Assembly: GCF_023715505.1 (NCBI RefSeq)
Contig: NZ_JAMBOH010000014.1
Location: 62,001-126,000, forward strand
Source: Neobacillus cucumis
GTDB taxonomy: Bacteria; Bacillota; Bacilli; Bacillales_B; DSM-18226
DNA: 64,000 bases
Reading direction: 5' to 3'
Shown: one piece after another, positions 9,106 through 18,639 of the stretch
Layout of the letters: every line of letters starts with the position of its first letter
Numbering within the stretch: position 1 is the first letter of the stretch
The notes under the pieces: generated by a model
What the model was told of the DNA's origin: nothing
Database searches by the model: none
The model's input: the letters and a program-made list of their open reading frames with translations, nothing else
Position numbers and translations under genes: made by a program

Positions 9106-10218
9106 GTGTTTAAAGGGGCTGTTTATTTTAAAAAAAGGACCATCAAAAACGGGAAGAGTACCTCTTGGGGAGTATTAGGTACAATTGGAGTTTTATTATT
9201 AGGAAAATTAAAATATGTTTTAGTCATTTTAAAATTCCTTAAACTTCAAACACTTTTGAGCATGTTTATTTATCTTGGGACATACGCTCTCATTTTTGGC
9301 TGGAAGTTTGCTGTAGCTATAGTCTATCTCTTATTTATTCATGAAATGGGCCACGCGTATGCAGCTAAAAAAATTAAACTGCCCGTTAGCCCTGCTTTAT
9401 TTATTCCTTTTATGGGTGCGGTAATTGGAATGAAGGAAATGCCGAAGAGTGCAAAAGATGAGGGATTTGTCGCCTACATGGGACCTTTGTTTGGATTGTT
9501 TTCCTTTTTGCCGGCCATCCCTTTGTATGTTTATACACATGAGCCATTTTGGGCCCTTCTCATTATATTAAATTTAATCCCCATTACCCCGCTAGATGGC
9601 GGGAGAATTGCCGCCGGGATTAGCACTAAGCTTTGGGGCATAGGAATCATTTTGTTATTTGCCTACTCTATTTATCATCTTAGTATATTAGGTTTTATCA
9701 TCGTCATCCTAGGTTCAAGAGAATGGTACAAATTATATAAAAAACAAAAACGTTTAAAAGACGATCAATTAGAAGTGCAAGAACTTGAAAACTTGCTAAA
9801 AAAATTAAAACAGGAATCCCATTCTCTAGACTCGACTCTAGAATTGGTTAGAAAGGCAAAGTGGAACACCACCGATATGGAGATGATTAAACTTTTAAAT
9901 ACACTGAATGTGGAAATTGATAAAATGAAAAAAGATCATTATCTTCAGCAATTATCAGGTACCTTTTCTTTGAGTGAAGAACATAGCCATCAAAATCAAC
10001 AAGTTATTTTAGGCCTCCTTAACCAATTAGAAAAAAGATTAACAGCTTTTAAAAAAGATGTACAAATTACAGAAAGCTATTATAAAACCGATAAAAAAAC
10101 GAAAATGCAATTATTTTTAATTTATATTGGTTTAGTCATAGCGTTGACGATTAGTTATTATTTTGGTAATCAAATTCTCATGAATCATCCAGAAATACAA
10201 AAAGCGATGAATAACTAA
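9106..10218 (+). CDS. Site-2 protease-like M50 membrane metalloprotease
   Basis: 370 residues. The zinc motif HEMGH (about residues 80-84, in FIHEMGHAYAAKK) and the second motif NLIPITPLDGGRI (about 154-166, LDGG supplying the third ligand) identify an M50 intramembrane protease. Helices flank both motifs. After about residue 215 there is a long charged, probably coiled-coil domain of some 130 residues, and then one more membrane helix near the C-terminus (FLIYIGLVIALTISYYFG). This tail makes it longer than simple SpoIVFB-like proteins. The start is uncertain: the GTG at 9106 has no clear ribosome site, and the AAAGGGG at 9112-9118 is followed by no in-frame start codon. TATAAT at 9072-9077 is a likely -10 box, giving a short leader. 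Substrate unknown. Confidence 0.85.
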   Translation: MFKGAVYFKKRTIKNGKSTSWGVLGTIGVLLLGKLKYVLVILKFLKLQTLLSMFIYLGTYALIFGWKFAVAIVYLLFIHEMGHAYAAKKIKLPVSPALFIPFMGAVIGMKEMPKSAKDEGFVAYMGPLFGLFSFLPAIPLYVYTHEPFWALLIILNLIPITPLDGGRIAAGISTKLWGIGIILLFAYSIYHLSILGFIIVILGSREWYKLYKKQKRLKDDQLEVQELENLLKKLKQESHSLDSTLELVRKAKWNTTDMEMIKLLNTLNVEIDKMKKDHYLQQLSGTFSLSEEHSHQNQQVILGLLNQLEKRLTAFKKDVQITESYYKTDKKTKMQLFLIYIGLVIALTISYYFGNQILMNHPEIQKAMNN

Positions 10219-10238
10219 AAATAATGCCAGACAACAAA

Positions 10239-10277
10239 AGAAGGTACACACACATAAATGGTGTTGTACCTTCTTAC
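10239..10277. terminator. Bidirectional terminator between convergent genes
   Basis: AAGAAGGTACA and TTGTACCTTCTT pair around a 14-base loop between the protease stop (10218) and the MFS stop (10286). A-rich and T-rich flanks allow use in both directions. Confidence 0.65.
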
Positions 10278-10285
10278 ATTTAAAG

Positions 10286-11563
10286 TCAGATTAATTCATT
10301 TTTCTTTTTTAATATCATATACAAGACGATGCTGCACCCCGAACATATAAGGGCAAGAACAGCAATAAATCCATATCCTGCCTGCAATCCCATGATCTCG
10401 TTCACTGTACCATTCTCACTTTTGAACATCTTACTAACTAAATCAATAATAAAACCAATTAATAGATTACCAATCACACTGGCGATTCCCATAAGGGTTA
10501 CCGTAAACGTAATCGCCGCTCCTGTACCTTTTGGGTACCTCTTGGCTAATAGCGCCATAACCGTTGGATATATTAACGCTATGCCCACTCCTGAAATGGC
10601 AAATAAAATCGCTCCTTTTTCGCCTGTCAAAATGGCAGCTAAACTACAAATACCTGAAAAAGCGGAAGCAATAATAATCGATAAGGTAAAACCAATTTTA
10701 TCGGTAACAGCTCCTAAGAAAAGCCTAGCAAGCATAAAGAATAGGAAAAACATAGACAACATCCTCGATGCATCATGAATGTTCCAACTATAAGCTTTCA
10801 CCAAGAATTGCACCAGCCAGCTTCCAATTGCAAGCTCTGAGACCACACCGAAAGATAATACTGCGACGATGAGCCATGCGACAGGATCCCTGATTAGAGA
10901 CTTGTAGGAAGTAGTTTCTTCTATTTCATGAGTTTCTTTTGGAAATTTACCAAACAGTGAAGGAACAATTGGCAGAAGAGACAATAGTAAAACCAAAAGG
11001 TACATCCCTCTCCATCCAATTTTATCACCAAACATACTCCAGCCCATGATCGATGCCGCTATCGTCGGAGCTACGGTTGAACTAAGCCCGTAAAAAAAGT
11101 GCGAAAGGTTCATCATCGTTCCCGTATTTTTAGTGAAAATTCGAGCAGCCATGATGCCCAGCCCAATCTCAAGAACGCCATTGCCAATATAGAGTAAAAA
11201 GAACGAAGCAGACAAAGTGGCATAATTGACTGAAAGATAAATCACAAAACCTGCTAAAGCCATTGATAAAAACGCAATGATTCCCGTCCATTTGACCCCT
11301 ATTTTGTTGCTTAATGCCGATGTAAATGAACAGGCAAGAAGATAGCCTAAGGAATTCAAGGCTAATAAAATACCAATTTGTGACTGACTTAACTTAAGTT
11401 CATTTTGTATGACTGGAATAGCAGGACCTTTAATGTTTTCGGATAAACCAAAGATCAGAAAGCCTCCAAAAACGATACTGAGTAAAAGATAATAATTGTA
11501 TTTTGGGTTTACCTTTAAGAATGTTCTGCTTTTTTCAGTACTTAGGGATTGTTGAGTTTCCAT
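10286..11563 (-). CDS. MFS transporter
   Basis: 425 residues with about 12 transmembrane helices and a central charged loop near residues 205-225 (GKFPKETHEIEETTSYKSL), the usual 6+6 major facilitator layout. The N-terminal half contains GLSENIKGPAIPVIQ and a loop 2-3 motif related to the family signature (SNKIGVKWTG); the second half repeats it (TDKIGFTLS). It most resembles sugar or organic-acid MFS carriers of the FucP-like type, but no substrate can be assigned. AAAGGAAC precedes the ATG. Confidence 0.85.
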   Translation of the reverse strand: METQQSLSTEKSRTFLKVNPKYNYYLLLSIVFGGFLIFGLSENIKGPAIPVIQNELKLSQSQIGILLALNSLGYLLACSFTSALSNKIGVKWTGIIAFLSMALAGFVIYLSVNYATLSASFFLLYIGNGVLEIGLGIMAARIFTKNTGTMMNLSHFFYGLSSTVAPTIAASIMGWSMFGDKIGWRGMYLLVLLLSLLPIVPSLFGKFPKETHEIEETTSYKSLIRDPVAWLIVAVLSFGVVSELAIGSWLVQFLVKAYSWNIHDASRMLSMFFLFFMLARLFLGAVTDKIGFTLSIIIASAFSGICSLAAILTGEKGAILFAISGVGIALIYPTVMALLAKRYPKGTGAAITFTVTLMGIASVIGNLLIGFIIDLVSKMFKSENGTVNEIMGLQAGYGFIAVLALICSGCSIVLYMILKKKNELI

Positions 11564-11856
11564 GAAAGTTCCTTTCTTTTTATAAACTATTGTATCCTAT
11601 CTAATGATCATACAATTACTCTATTTAAAAATGAAGCTTAAAGAATTTTATTCAATTAACAAGAATTTATCAATACAATTTGAACATAGAAGGAATATAA
11701 AACCAGATTTCTTATATTGTCCCACATATTTCATCTGAGTCTTCTTTTCGTTGGACTTAATGCATATAGTTTGATAAGGAACAAAACCGGAGTGAACTTC
11801 TAGTCATTTGTCAGATAGAAAAACATTTAACATTCTGTAAAGGATGTGGAGTCTAA

Positions 11857-12192
11857 ATGGATTTAAATACCTTTATCAGATTATATCAAGCATTTTTAAA
11901 AGAATGTGAACAAAAAGGCTGGAGCATCGAAATACTTATCGAAGAATTCGGCAATTATCTTGCTGCTATCACCAATTTGGATGGCATTGAAGTGCAATTC
12001 TATATTGAATTGGACTTAGAAAATTCCATTCAGCTTAATGGTGCTACCAATCAAAGCAGATTGGATTACGGGGTAATAAGGGATGAAGGTGAAGGAGACT
12101 TATTTGCAAAAGAAGTACTGGATGAATTCCATCAGTATTGGGTCAAACATATACCTAAACGGTACTCGAGCTTTATTCTCTATAAACAATGA
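11857..12192 (+). CDS. Unrecognised 111-residue protein
   Basis: Acidic, soluble protein without membrane segments. It reads as an alpha/beta domain: an N-terminal helix (TFIRLYQAFLKECEQKGW) followed by strand-like stretches (IEVQFYIELDLE) and a second amphipathic helix (AKEVLDEFHQYWVKHI). I do not recognise the family. Start choice is supported by AAAGGATGTGGAG before the ATG. A terminator follows at 12209-12240, so this is a single-gene unit. Confidence 0.65.
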   Translation: MDLNTFIRLYQAFLKECEQKGWSIEILIEEFGNYLAAITNLDGIEVQFYIELDLENSIQLNGATNQSRLDYGVIRDEGEGDLFAKEVLDEFHQYWVKHIPKRYSSFILYKQ

Positions 12193-12208
12193 AATATAAT
12201 CATTTTCG

Positions 12209-12240
12209 AAGATATAATTGTGTATTATATCTTTTTTTAT
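12209..12240 (+). terminator. Rho-independent terminator
   Basis: AAGATATAAT and ATTATATCTT (10-bp stem, 5-base loop) followed by TTTTTTAT, 17 bases after the preceding stop. Confidence 0.75.
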
Positions 12241-12341
12241 TTGTTTATATATGGCAGTAAAAAAAGGTAAAATTAGACAACATAGACGATAGAACAAATT
12301 TGAAACGATGCGGTATGCTTGTTTAGCTGGAGGTTTAACAA

Positions 12342-13334
12342 TTGAAATTAAGTGTTCTCGATCAATCAGTCATATGTAAAGGTGAATCAGCAAGTACCGC
12401 TTTACAAAAAACGGTTAAACTAGCACAAATAACGGAAGAGCTAGGATATACTCGGTTTTGGGTTTCCGAACATCATAATACCAATGGAATGGCCGGCTCT
12501 TCTCCAGAAGTCCTGATATCTCATATTGCTTCCAATACTAGAAAAATTCGTGTCGGTTCAGGCGGTGTATTACTCCCTCAGTATGCTCCTTATAAAATTG
12601 CCGAAAACTTTAAGGTCTTAGAAGCCTTGTTTCCGAATCGAATTGACGTAGGAATCGGGCGTTCCCCAGGCGGTTCCGCGACGACACGACTGGCGTTGAC
12701 AGATGGGTTACGAAAAAGCCTGAATGAATTCCCTCGGCAGGTTAAAGACCTCCAAGGGTTTTTACAGAATCATTTACCTTTAGACCACCCTTTCCATGAT
12801 GTACAAGCATTCCCTGATACTGCAGGTTTACCGGAACTGTGGCTTCTGGGAATCACACACCGCGGTGCAAGGCTGGCAGCAGAAAATGGGACAGCATTTA
12901 CTTATGGACATTTTATTACTCCAGTCAATGGAGAGCGGGCAATAGACTATTATTATCAGCATTTTCAACCCTCAGCTGCGTTAGCAGAGCCTAAAGCAAA
13001 TGTTTGTGTTTTTGTCGTTTGTGCCTCAACCCAGGAAAAGGCCGAAGAATTAGCTTTAAGCCAGGATTTATGGCTATTAGCTGTTGAAAAAGGCATTGAC
13101 ACAAAAATACCGTCTGTTAAAGAGGCAAAGGGCACGTCATTAACATATGATCAACGGACGAAAATACAGGAAAATCGAAAGCGGATGATTATTGGGACAC
13201 CGCAAAAAGTTAAAAGCGAAATCTTTCGGTTGAGCGAAAAATACCGGACTGAAGAATTCATAATTATTAGTAATATATATAACTTTGAGGACAAAATTGA
13301 AATATATAGGTTATTGGCTGAATCCATCTTGTAA
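12342..13334 (+). CDS. LLM-class flavin-dependent oxidoreductase
   Basis: 330 residues of the bacterial luciferase-like monooxygenase fold. Recognisable parts are KLSVLDQSVICKGES at the N-terminus, FWVSEHHNTNGMAGSSPEVL (about 38-57), the RIRVGSGGVLLP strand region, DVGIGRSPGG (about 100-110) and LLGITHRGARLAAENGTAFTYGHF in the second half. Such proteins use reduced FMN and oxygen on varied substrates; the exact substrate cannot be told. The start is a TTG with GGAGG 7 bases upstream; no ATG lies nearby in frame. Its terminator lies inside the convergent tatD-like gene. Confidence 0.88.
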   Translation: MKLSVLDQSVICKGESASTALQKTVKLAQITEELGYTRFWVSEHHNTNGMAGSSPEVLISHIASNTRKIRVGSGGVLLPQYAPYKIAENFKVLEALFPNRIDVGIGRSPGGSATTRLALTDGLRKSLNEFPRQVKDLQGFLQNHLPLDHPFHDVQAFPDTAGLPELWLLGITHRGARLAAENGTAFTYGHFITPVNGERAIDYYYQHFQPSAALAEPKANVCVFVVCASTQEKAEELALSQDLWLLAVEKGIDTKIPSVKEAKGTSLTYDQRTKIQENRKRMIIGTPQKVKSEIFRLSEKYRTEEFIIISNIYNFEDKIEIYRLLAESIL

Positions 13335-13354
13335 CTAATAGACAGTTAGCTGAT

Positions 13355-14125
13355 CTATATCCCATAAAATTTCTTAGTGTTTTCAACTAATCTTTCAGAG
13401 ACCTCTGTTTCTGAAAGATTTTTTTTTTCTGCAATCTTGAAAATTGATTCCCTCATCATAGCAGGGTGAGTCATTTTTCCCGAAAATGGACCTTCGAACG
13501 GCCATGGACCGTCTGTTTCAATCATCATTTGCTCCAATGGGCAGCTTTGAACTAAGGTCTGGATTTTCTCTTTATAGACAATCTCTGGTGTAACTGAAAT
13601 ATAGTATCGATTTTGAATCATTCTCGTAACGGTCATTTCGTCCCCTTTAAACCAATGGAAATGGGCCTTTGTCACTGAATGTTTTTCTAAAAGATCACAA
13701 ACAATCGGGCCATCATCATAGACTGCATGAAGAACAATCGGCTTATCCCATTTCTTTGCGAATTTCATGAACATCTCAAGGAGTTCAATATATTGACCGT
13801 ACTGAAGCCTAGATAGCTTTTGGTCCAATCTTAGATAGTATGGCAAACCCACCTCTCCAACCGCCATCATTTCTGTTCGATGTTGATTCATCCATTCTAT
13901 CAGGATGCTGAAATCTTTTTCAGTGGGCAGACTTTGCTCAGGGTGGAACCCAAATGCAGGCTTTACCTTTGGATACTTTCTCGATAATTCTAAATTTTGC
14001 TTACATGACTCAAGGTCAAATGAAACGGACAGCAATGCTTCAATCGAATCTAAACCTTCCAATATCAACTCTACTTCTTGATCTTCATATTGATCTAAAT
14101 GAATATGAGCATCGATCATTTTCAT
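13355..14125 (-). CDS. TatD-family metal-dependent hydrolase
   Basis: 256 residues with the TatD amidohydrolase motifs: DAHIHLDQ at the N-terminus (metal-binding HxH), VGEVGLPY (catalytic Glu), PIVLHAVYDD, AHFHWFKGD and METDGPWPF (metal Asp). TatD proteins are metal-dependent DNases or related hydrolases acting in the cytoplasm. It has the sequence of a side branch, shorter in loops than the YabD/TatD group. The ATG at 14125 is followed closely by another Met (residue 3). It is convergent with the LLM gene and upstream of leuA in the same direction, separated by 160 bases with a terminator-like hairpin. Confidence 0.85.
   Translation of the reverse strand: MKMIDAHIHLDQYEDQEVELILEGLDSIEALLSVSFDLESCKQNLELSRKYPKVKPAFGFHPEQSLPTEKDFSILIEWMNQHRTEMMAVGEVGLPYYLRLDQKLSRLQYGQYIELLEMFMKFAKKWDKPIVLHAVYDDGPIVCDLLEKHSVTKAHFHWFKGDEMTVTRMIQNRYYISVTPEIVYKEKIQTLVQSCPLEQMMIETDGPWPFEGPFSGKMTHPAMMRESIFKIAEKKNLSETEVSERLVENTKKFYGI
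13389..13428 (+). terminator. Terminator of the LLM gene, inside the tatD-like coding region
   Basis: AATCTTTCAGA and TCTGAAAGATT form an 11-bp stem followed by nine or more T. It is oriented for the plus-strand LLM gene that ends at 13334, yet it lies within the last codons of the convergent gene. Confidence 0.8.
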
Positions 14126-14210
14126 ATGTATTTACACTTCCAGAACCAAAATTATCGTATTAGTTAAAGTAGCTTTAGCTTTTAAAAGATTAATTTCAAA
14201 ATAAGATAAA

Positions 14211-14253
14211 GGGCTGCCGCATTAACTGTATACAACAGATCACGCAGCTGCCC
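14211..14253 (-). terminator. Likely leuA terminator
   Basis: On the minus strand GGGCAGCTGC...GCGGCAGCCC forms a GC-rich stem with a long loop, followed by TTTATCTTATTTTG, 33 bases after the leuA stop. Confidence 0.55.
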
Positions 14254-14285
14254 AAATCGATACTTATAAAATAAATCTGGAAAAC

Positions 14286-15989
14286 TTATCTCTTTGAAAG
14301 AGAATAATCTTTTCCAATGGTAGATTCAACACTAGATACCATTTTATTTACGGCACTAAACAACGCCTTTATGGAAGAAGTCATAATATCAGCATCAATC
14401 CCACAGCCCCAATAAACAGCACCATCTAGCGCCGTAAACCCGACATAAGATACAGCATTTGATTCCGATCCTCTTTCTAGTGCATGCTCCTTATAAACTA
14501 AATCTTTAAAATTGATACCAAGTGTGGTCTGCAGACTATTGCTGATGGCATCAAGTTTCCCATTCCCTACACCAGTAAATTCATGAGCCTCGTTATTTAT
14601 TTTAACTGATACAGTTGTTTCATATTTTTCATTTTGAGTAAATCTGTAATTGAGAAACTCAACAGGGGTATGAATATTGACATATTCTTTTAAGAAAATA
14701 TCATAGATTTCATTTGGCATAAGTTCTTTGTGCAAATGATCCGAAACATGTTTAACACTATACCCAAAGCTTTCACGCATCTCGGCCGGCAGATCAAGTC
14801 CAAAATTCTGCATCAGCACATATCCGATACCGCCCTTACCAGATTGGCTATTAATCCGGATAATATCGCCTTCATATTGTCTGCCAATATCTTTTGGATC
14901 AATTAATAGATAAGGGACTGTCCAAAACTCATTTTCTCTTTCCTCACGCCACTTCATTCCTTTTGCGATAGCATCCTGGTGTGATCCTGAGAAGGCCGTA
15001 AAGACAAGTTCACCGCCATAGGGGTGTCTTTCATGAACTTTCATTCTTGTTAATTTTTCATACTTGGCAAGGATATGATAGATATTTTCAAAATGAAGCT
15101 TTGGATTCACTCCATGCGAATACATGTTTAAGGCAAGTGTGACGATGTCTACATTTCCTGTTCTTTCTCCATTTCCAAACAGTGTTCCTTCTACCCTCTG
15201 TGCTCCTGCAAGCATTCCGAGCTCTGCATCTGCGACCCCGGTTCCCCTGTCATTATGTGGATGAAGGGAAAGAATCACATTGTCCCTGTAGTTTAGATGA
15301 TCACTCATGTATTCGATTTGACTCGCATAAACATGTGGCATTGACATGGATACTGTAGCTGGAAGATTGATAATCACCTTGTTGTCAGCTGTAGGCTGCC
15401 ATACATCCAGTACCCGGTTGCAAATTTCAAGCGCAAATTCCATTTCTGTGCCCGTGAAGCTTTCCGGTGAATATTGAAACTGGAAATTCCCCTCCGTTTC
15501 GGCAGCGTATTTCTTAACCATTTTTGCCCCGGTTACAGCAATGTCGATAATTTCTTCCTCCGTTTTTTGGAACACCTGCTCACGCTGCGGGACGGATGTT
15601 GAATTGTAAAGGTGGACGACAGCCTTATTTACGCCTTGAAGCGATTCAAACGTTTTTTTGATAATATGTTCTCTTGACTGGGTCAAAACTTGAATCGTCA
15701 CATCTTCAGGAATTAATTCCTGTTCAATCAAGGTACGTAAAAAAGTATATTCTGTTTCAGATGCCGCAGGAAAGCCCACTTCTATTTCCTTGAAGCCTAC
15801 TTCCAACAGTAATTGAAAATATTCCAGCTTCTCCTCTAGACTCATCGGCACAACCAAGGCTTGGTTTCCATCTCTCAGATCCACACTGCACCATGTTGGA
15901 GCTTCCTCAATATACTCCTTTTCCGTCCATTTTAAGCTTTTTACTGGAGGCATAAAATATCCTCTGGAATACTTTTCAATATTTTTCAT
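14286..15989 (-). CDS. leuA: 2-isopropylmalate synthase (LeuA, long type)
   Basis: 567 residues from the chosen start. It catalyses the first committed step of leucine synthesis, condensing acetyl-CoA with 2-oxoisovalerate. Visible motifs are WCSVDLRDGNQALV near the N-terminus (catalytic Arg-Asp and metal site), SLHPHNDRGTGVADAE (metal-binding HxH) and GNVDIVTLALN; the C-terminal third is the leucine-binding regulatory domain. It is the long LeuA class that begins with a KY.RGYFMPP segment, not the short B. subtilis type. I chose the ATG at 15989 because AAGGTGGG lies 8 bases upstream; an in-frame TTG at 16013 has no such site. The leader is a leucine T-box (16036-16260), so expression should rise when tRNA-Leu is uncharged. 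Confidence 0.93.
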   Translation of the reverse strand: MKNIEKYSRGYFMPPVKSLKWTEKEYIEEAPTWCSVDLRDGNQALVVPMSLEEKLEYFQLLLEVGFKEIEVGFPAASETEYTFLRTLIEQELIPEDVTIQVLTQSREHIIKKTFESLQGVNKAVVHLYNSTSVPQREQVFQKTEEEIIDIAVTGAKMVKKYAAETEGNFQFQYSPESFTGTEMEFALEICNRVLDVWQPTADNKVIINLPATVSMSMPHVYASQIEYMSDHLNYRDNVILSLHPHNDRGTGVADAELGMLAGAQRVEGTLFGNGERTGNVDIVTLALNMYSHGVNPKLHFENIYHILAKYEKLTRMKVHERHPYGGELVFTAFSGSHQDAIAKGMKWREERENEFWTVPYLLIDPKDIGRQYEGDIIRINSQSGKGGIGYVLMQNFGLDLPAEMRESFGYSVKHVSDHLHKELMPNEIYDIFLKEYVNIHTPVEFLNYRFTQNEKYETTVSVKINNEAHEFTGVGNGKLDAISNSLQTTLGINFKDLVYKEHALERGSESNAVSYVGFTALDGAVYWGCGIDADIMTSSIKALFSAVNKMVSSVESTIGKDYSLSKR

Positions 15990-16035
15990 TCTGTTGCCCA
16001 CCTTTTTTATCAATTTAATTTGTCCTTTTTAAATA

Positions 16036-16260
16036 AAAAAAGCCTATCATCTCATAAGAGACGACAGGCTTTGCCTACGTGGTACCACTCTTTTTGATTC
16101 ATTTAAAAAGCAAACGAATCCACTTAACGACTTTATGACGGTGATCAACCGTTAAGGCCTACATTTCAGCCTTACCACTCCTGGGTGAGTTGGGGGCGTT
16201 ATTGACTGTCTCACACCAACCGACAGCTCTCTAAACAATAAATATCCCTTAATACTCCCA
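16036..16260 (-). promoter_or_regulatory. T-box leader for leuA, leucine specifier CUC
   Basis: On the minus strand the conserved T-box AGTGGTACCACG lies at 16079-16090 and is followed by a terminator stem, AAAGCCTGTCGTCTC / GAGATGATAGGCTTT, with a T-tract (16036-16073). Upstream, the stem I region contains CCAACTCACC, where CTC (plus 16187-16189) sits in the specifier position before a purine, giving a leucine codon that fits leuA. Uncharged tRNA-Leu would pair with the specifier and the T-box bulge and allow readthrough. Confidence 0.92.
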
Positions 16261-16384
16261 ATCATTGCGTTTAACTTTTTTGAATTTTCACCATTTTATT
16301 ACTTTTTTTAACATCAGTCAACCCTTAAAACTTAATTTTAAGTCAAAACACATTATTTACGCTGCTTTATTTTTTTCAACTTTC

Positions 16385-16936
16385 CTAAGAAGAATACCCT
16401 TTAATCAAGGAAGTTGTTATGCCAACAATCGTAATAGCCACGCATGAATAAAGGAATGTGTCTAATGCCAGTACAGTAAAACCTGCTAAAACAATGAGTC
16501 CATCAATGATTATGATGGCAAGGGCAATATTTAAGGTGAAATTTTCAGCAATGATTTTAGCAAGTAAGTCAGTGCCTCCAGTACTAGTTTTATATCTGAG
16601 CATTAGACCAACACCCGTTCCAATCATGACTCCTCCTATTAATGCACTTGAAAGGTGTGATAGGAAAAATTGATTACGCAGCGGTGAAAGCAAATCAATG
16701 AACAGAGAAGAAAACAACAGCCCTTGTACATTGCTAAAAAAATACCCTCTTTCCGTTGTTGATGCGATTATACAGATTGGCAAACTCAGAGCCACCATTG
16801 TAACTCCAGTCTGAAAATTAAAAAAGTAATGAAGTACTAGCGCAATTCCAAGGACTCCGCCGTCAATTAAATGATGGGGTACTAAAAACCCATTTACCCC
16901 AATTCCTAATAGCAAACTGCCAATAAGAGTAGCCAC
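16385..16936 (-). CDS. YitT-family membrane protein (DUF161)
   Basis: 183 residues with about five membrane helices. Typical YitT signatures are NGFLVPHHLIDGGVLGIAL near the N-terminus, GTGVGLMLRYKTSTGGTDLLAKII in the middle and a C-terminal helix pair. The usual cytoplasmic DUF2179 domain is missing, so it is shorter than B. subtilis YitT-type proteins (about 280 residues). The GTG at 16936 lacks a close ribosome site. AAGGTGAT lies farther upstream and is well placed for an in-frame ATT at 16951, which would add MFQKL; the preceding in-frame codon is a stop, so the true start is one of these two. Function of the family is unknown. Confidence 0.78.
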   Translation of the reverse strand: MATLIGSLLLGIGVNGFLVPHHLIDGGVLGIALVLHYFFNFQTGVTMVALSLPICIIASTTERGYFFSNVQGLLFSSLFIDLLSPLRNQFFLSHLSSALIGGVMIGTGVGLMLRYKTSTGGTDLLAKIIAENFTLNIALAIIIIDGLIVLAGFTVLALDTFLYSCVAITIVGITTSLIKGYSS

Positions 16937-17081
16937 TAATTTCTGGAAAATTTATATCACCTTGTCCTGTCTTTTTAATCTATTAATATGTCGTCATCTC
17001 TAAATTAAGAATGATGGACAAGAGTAAAAATGGACGGGTTAAGTAATTGAAACGGTATCAGTTTTTCAGCTCAAATAACTA

Positions 17082-18117
17082 CTAATTTGCTGTTAAATTT
17101 TTTCTATCCACTGCTTGAGGTGGTTGTTCCATCCACCCCTTTTCAATCATCGTTTTTGCAGCCTCTTCAACAAATAGGGAGATTTTCATAAACGATTTTG
17201 AATAGATCATGCCTATATCATGTCGTCCATTTACAGCCACTGAATTTCCAAAAGCTCTTATTTTCATTGAAAACATATCCATCTTATGAAATAACATTAA
17301 CTTGTCAGAAAAGGGAGAAAATGTAGATGCCGTTACTAAATGGTCAAGAAAAGGCGGGGAAGGCAGATTTTCACCAGAAAGCTTTTGCATATATGCTTCA
17401 ATATTTTTAGTTGTCAGGTCTCGGCCTTTTTCAAATAACTTCCTAATCTTTTCATCCTTTGCAACTTGTGCAAATGCCATAATGAGCGCTTTACTCGTTA
17501 CATTATTTTCAATATTATCGTAAAAATGAGTTATTTCTAAAGCATGCAAAGGCCTGACATGTCCGAAAAACCATTTAAAAAGTCCTGATGAACAAATTCC
17601 GCTTTATCCGGAACCGGAATAAGAGGTGGTTTGATGATAAAACCTTTGTTCATTAGTATCTCTTTGATTTGTTCCATCAAAGCCATGGTGGAATTCATAC
17701 AATAAGTAAAAAACTCCACTACATCCTTTCGATAAACAAGAGGTAATCCTACGTTATAGATACTCATACCGGCTTTAGCTGCATATTTTTCAATTAATGA
17801 ACATAGAATTGATCTTCAAATAACCTAGGGGCACCAAGGTTTACATCTTCTTTACTGAACCCTATAGGAATAGGAAAGTTTTCCTTTTCAAAAATTTCTT
17901 TGGATACTTTCATAAACTCTTCGCATAATTTTAATGCATTCTCTAATAAAGTTTTAATATCCTCATCCTCAACGTGTTGGAGATAATAACTTAAAACGCA
18001 TTTTTCCATACTGTTTCCCGTATAAGTTGCCCAAAGTTTGCCCATTTCTGCTGAAGTTAATTTTTCTTTCGTGTTTGTTTTATTTGAACTTAATTTAATA
18101 GTTTTGATCGTTTGCAT
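17082..18117 (-). pseudogene. DUF3231 protein, broken by three lesions
   Basis: Three consecutive minus-strand pieces (18117-17794, 17767-17537, 17549-17082) read together as one DUF3231 protein of about 345 residues, a Bacillus family with two related four-helix halves. After ...FEDQFYVH a TAA stands where a Tyr codon (TAT) is expected. About 14 bases later one base is missing, so ...LKN-M-AAKAGMSIY continues in another frame. A second single-base loss near 17550 separates ...NGFSDMSG from PLHALEITHFYDN. The original start is the ATG at 18117, with GAAGGAG before it. None of the lesions lies in a long homopolymer, so genuine decay is more likely than sequencing error. Confidence 0.85.
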
Positions 18118-18336
18118 GGGAACTCCTTCATCCACATTTTTGGTTAGTATTACCTCCAGTTGAAATCATATTCAAATGCAAAATAACCTACTATTTAATT
18201 CAAATAAAAGAAAAATAAAAAAACAGCATTCAACTCTTTTTTATTTTTCCTTCTGCAACTAAACCATTGGGTTATAAAAATCAAATAGAGCTGCCCTTTG
18301 TGACTAAAATATTTTCTTCAAGCTTTGACCATTCTT

Positions 18337-18522
18337 CTATAGTTTTTGCACGACCTTATACACAACCACTGCAGAAATTATGCCTCCGTCCAAAGTTGTT
18401 ACCTTGACATCTACATAATTCATTTGGTCAAGCGTATTTAAAAAAATATTTACCTGTTCCTCGACATCATTAGGGGAACCTGTAAATATTTTTGTTCTCA
18501 CCTTTCGAACTGTATATTCCAA
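18337..18522 (-). CDS. Small Cse60-like sporulation protein
   Basis: 61 residues: a short basic strand (TVRKVRTKIFTG), an amphipathic helix (VEEQVNIFLNTLDQM), then VDVKVTTLDGGIISAVVVYKV. This strand-helix-strand-strand pattern and length match Cse60, a SigE-controlled small protein of Bacillus. The start would be TTG at 18522 with AGAGGAG about 11 bases upstream. The resemblance is by eye only, so the family name is tentative. Confidence 0.55.
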   Translation of the reverse strand: MEYTVRKVRTKIFTGSPNDVEEQVNIFLNTLDQMNYVDVKVTTLDGGIISAVVVYKVVQKL

Positions 18523-18639
18523 AACGCATCCGCTCCTCTGATTTATGGAAATCCTATGCTAGAAATCATCTCACTTGTTTGCTATCTATTTTTGTTATTG
18601 ATTCAATCCATTGTGCATCTCCTATACATACTTATAATT

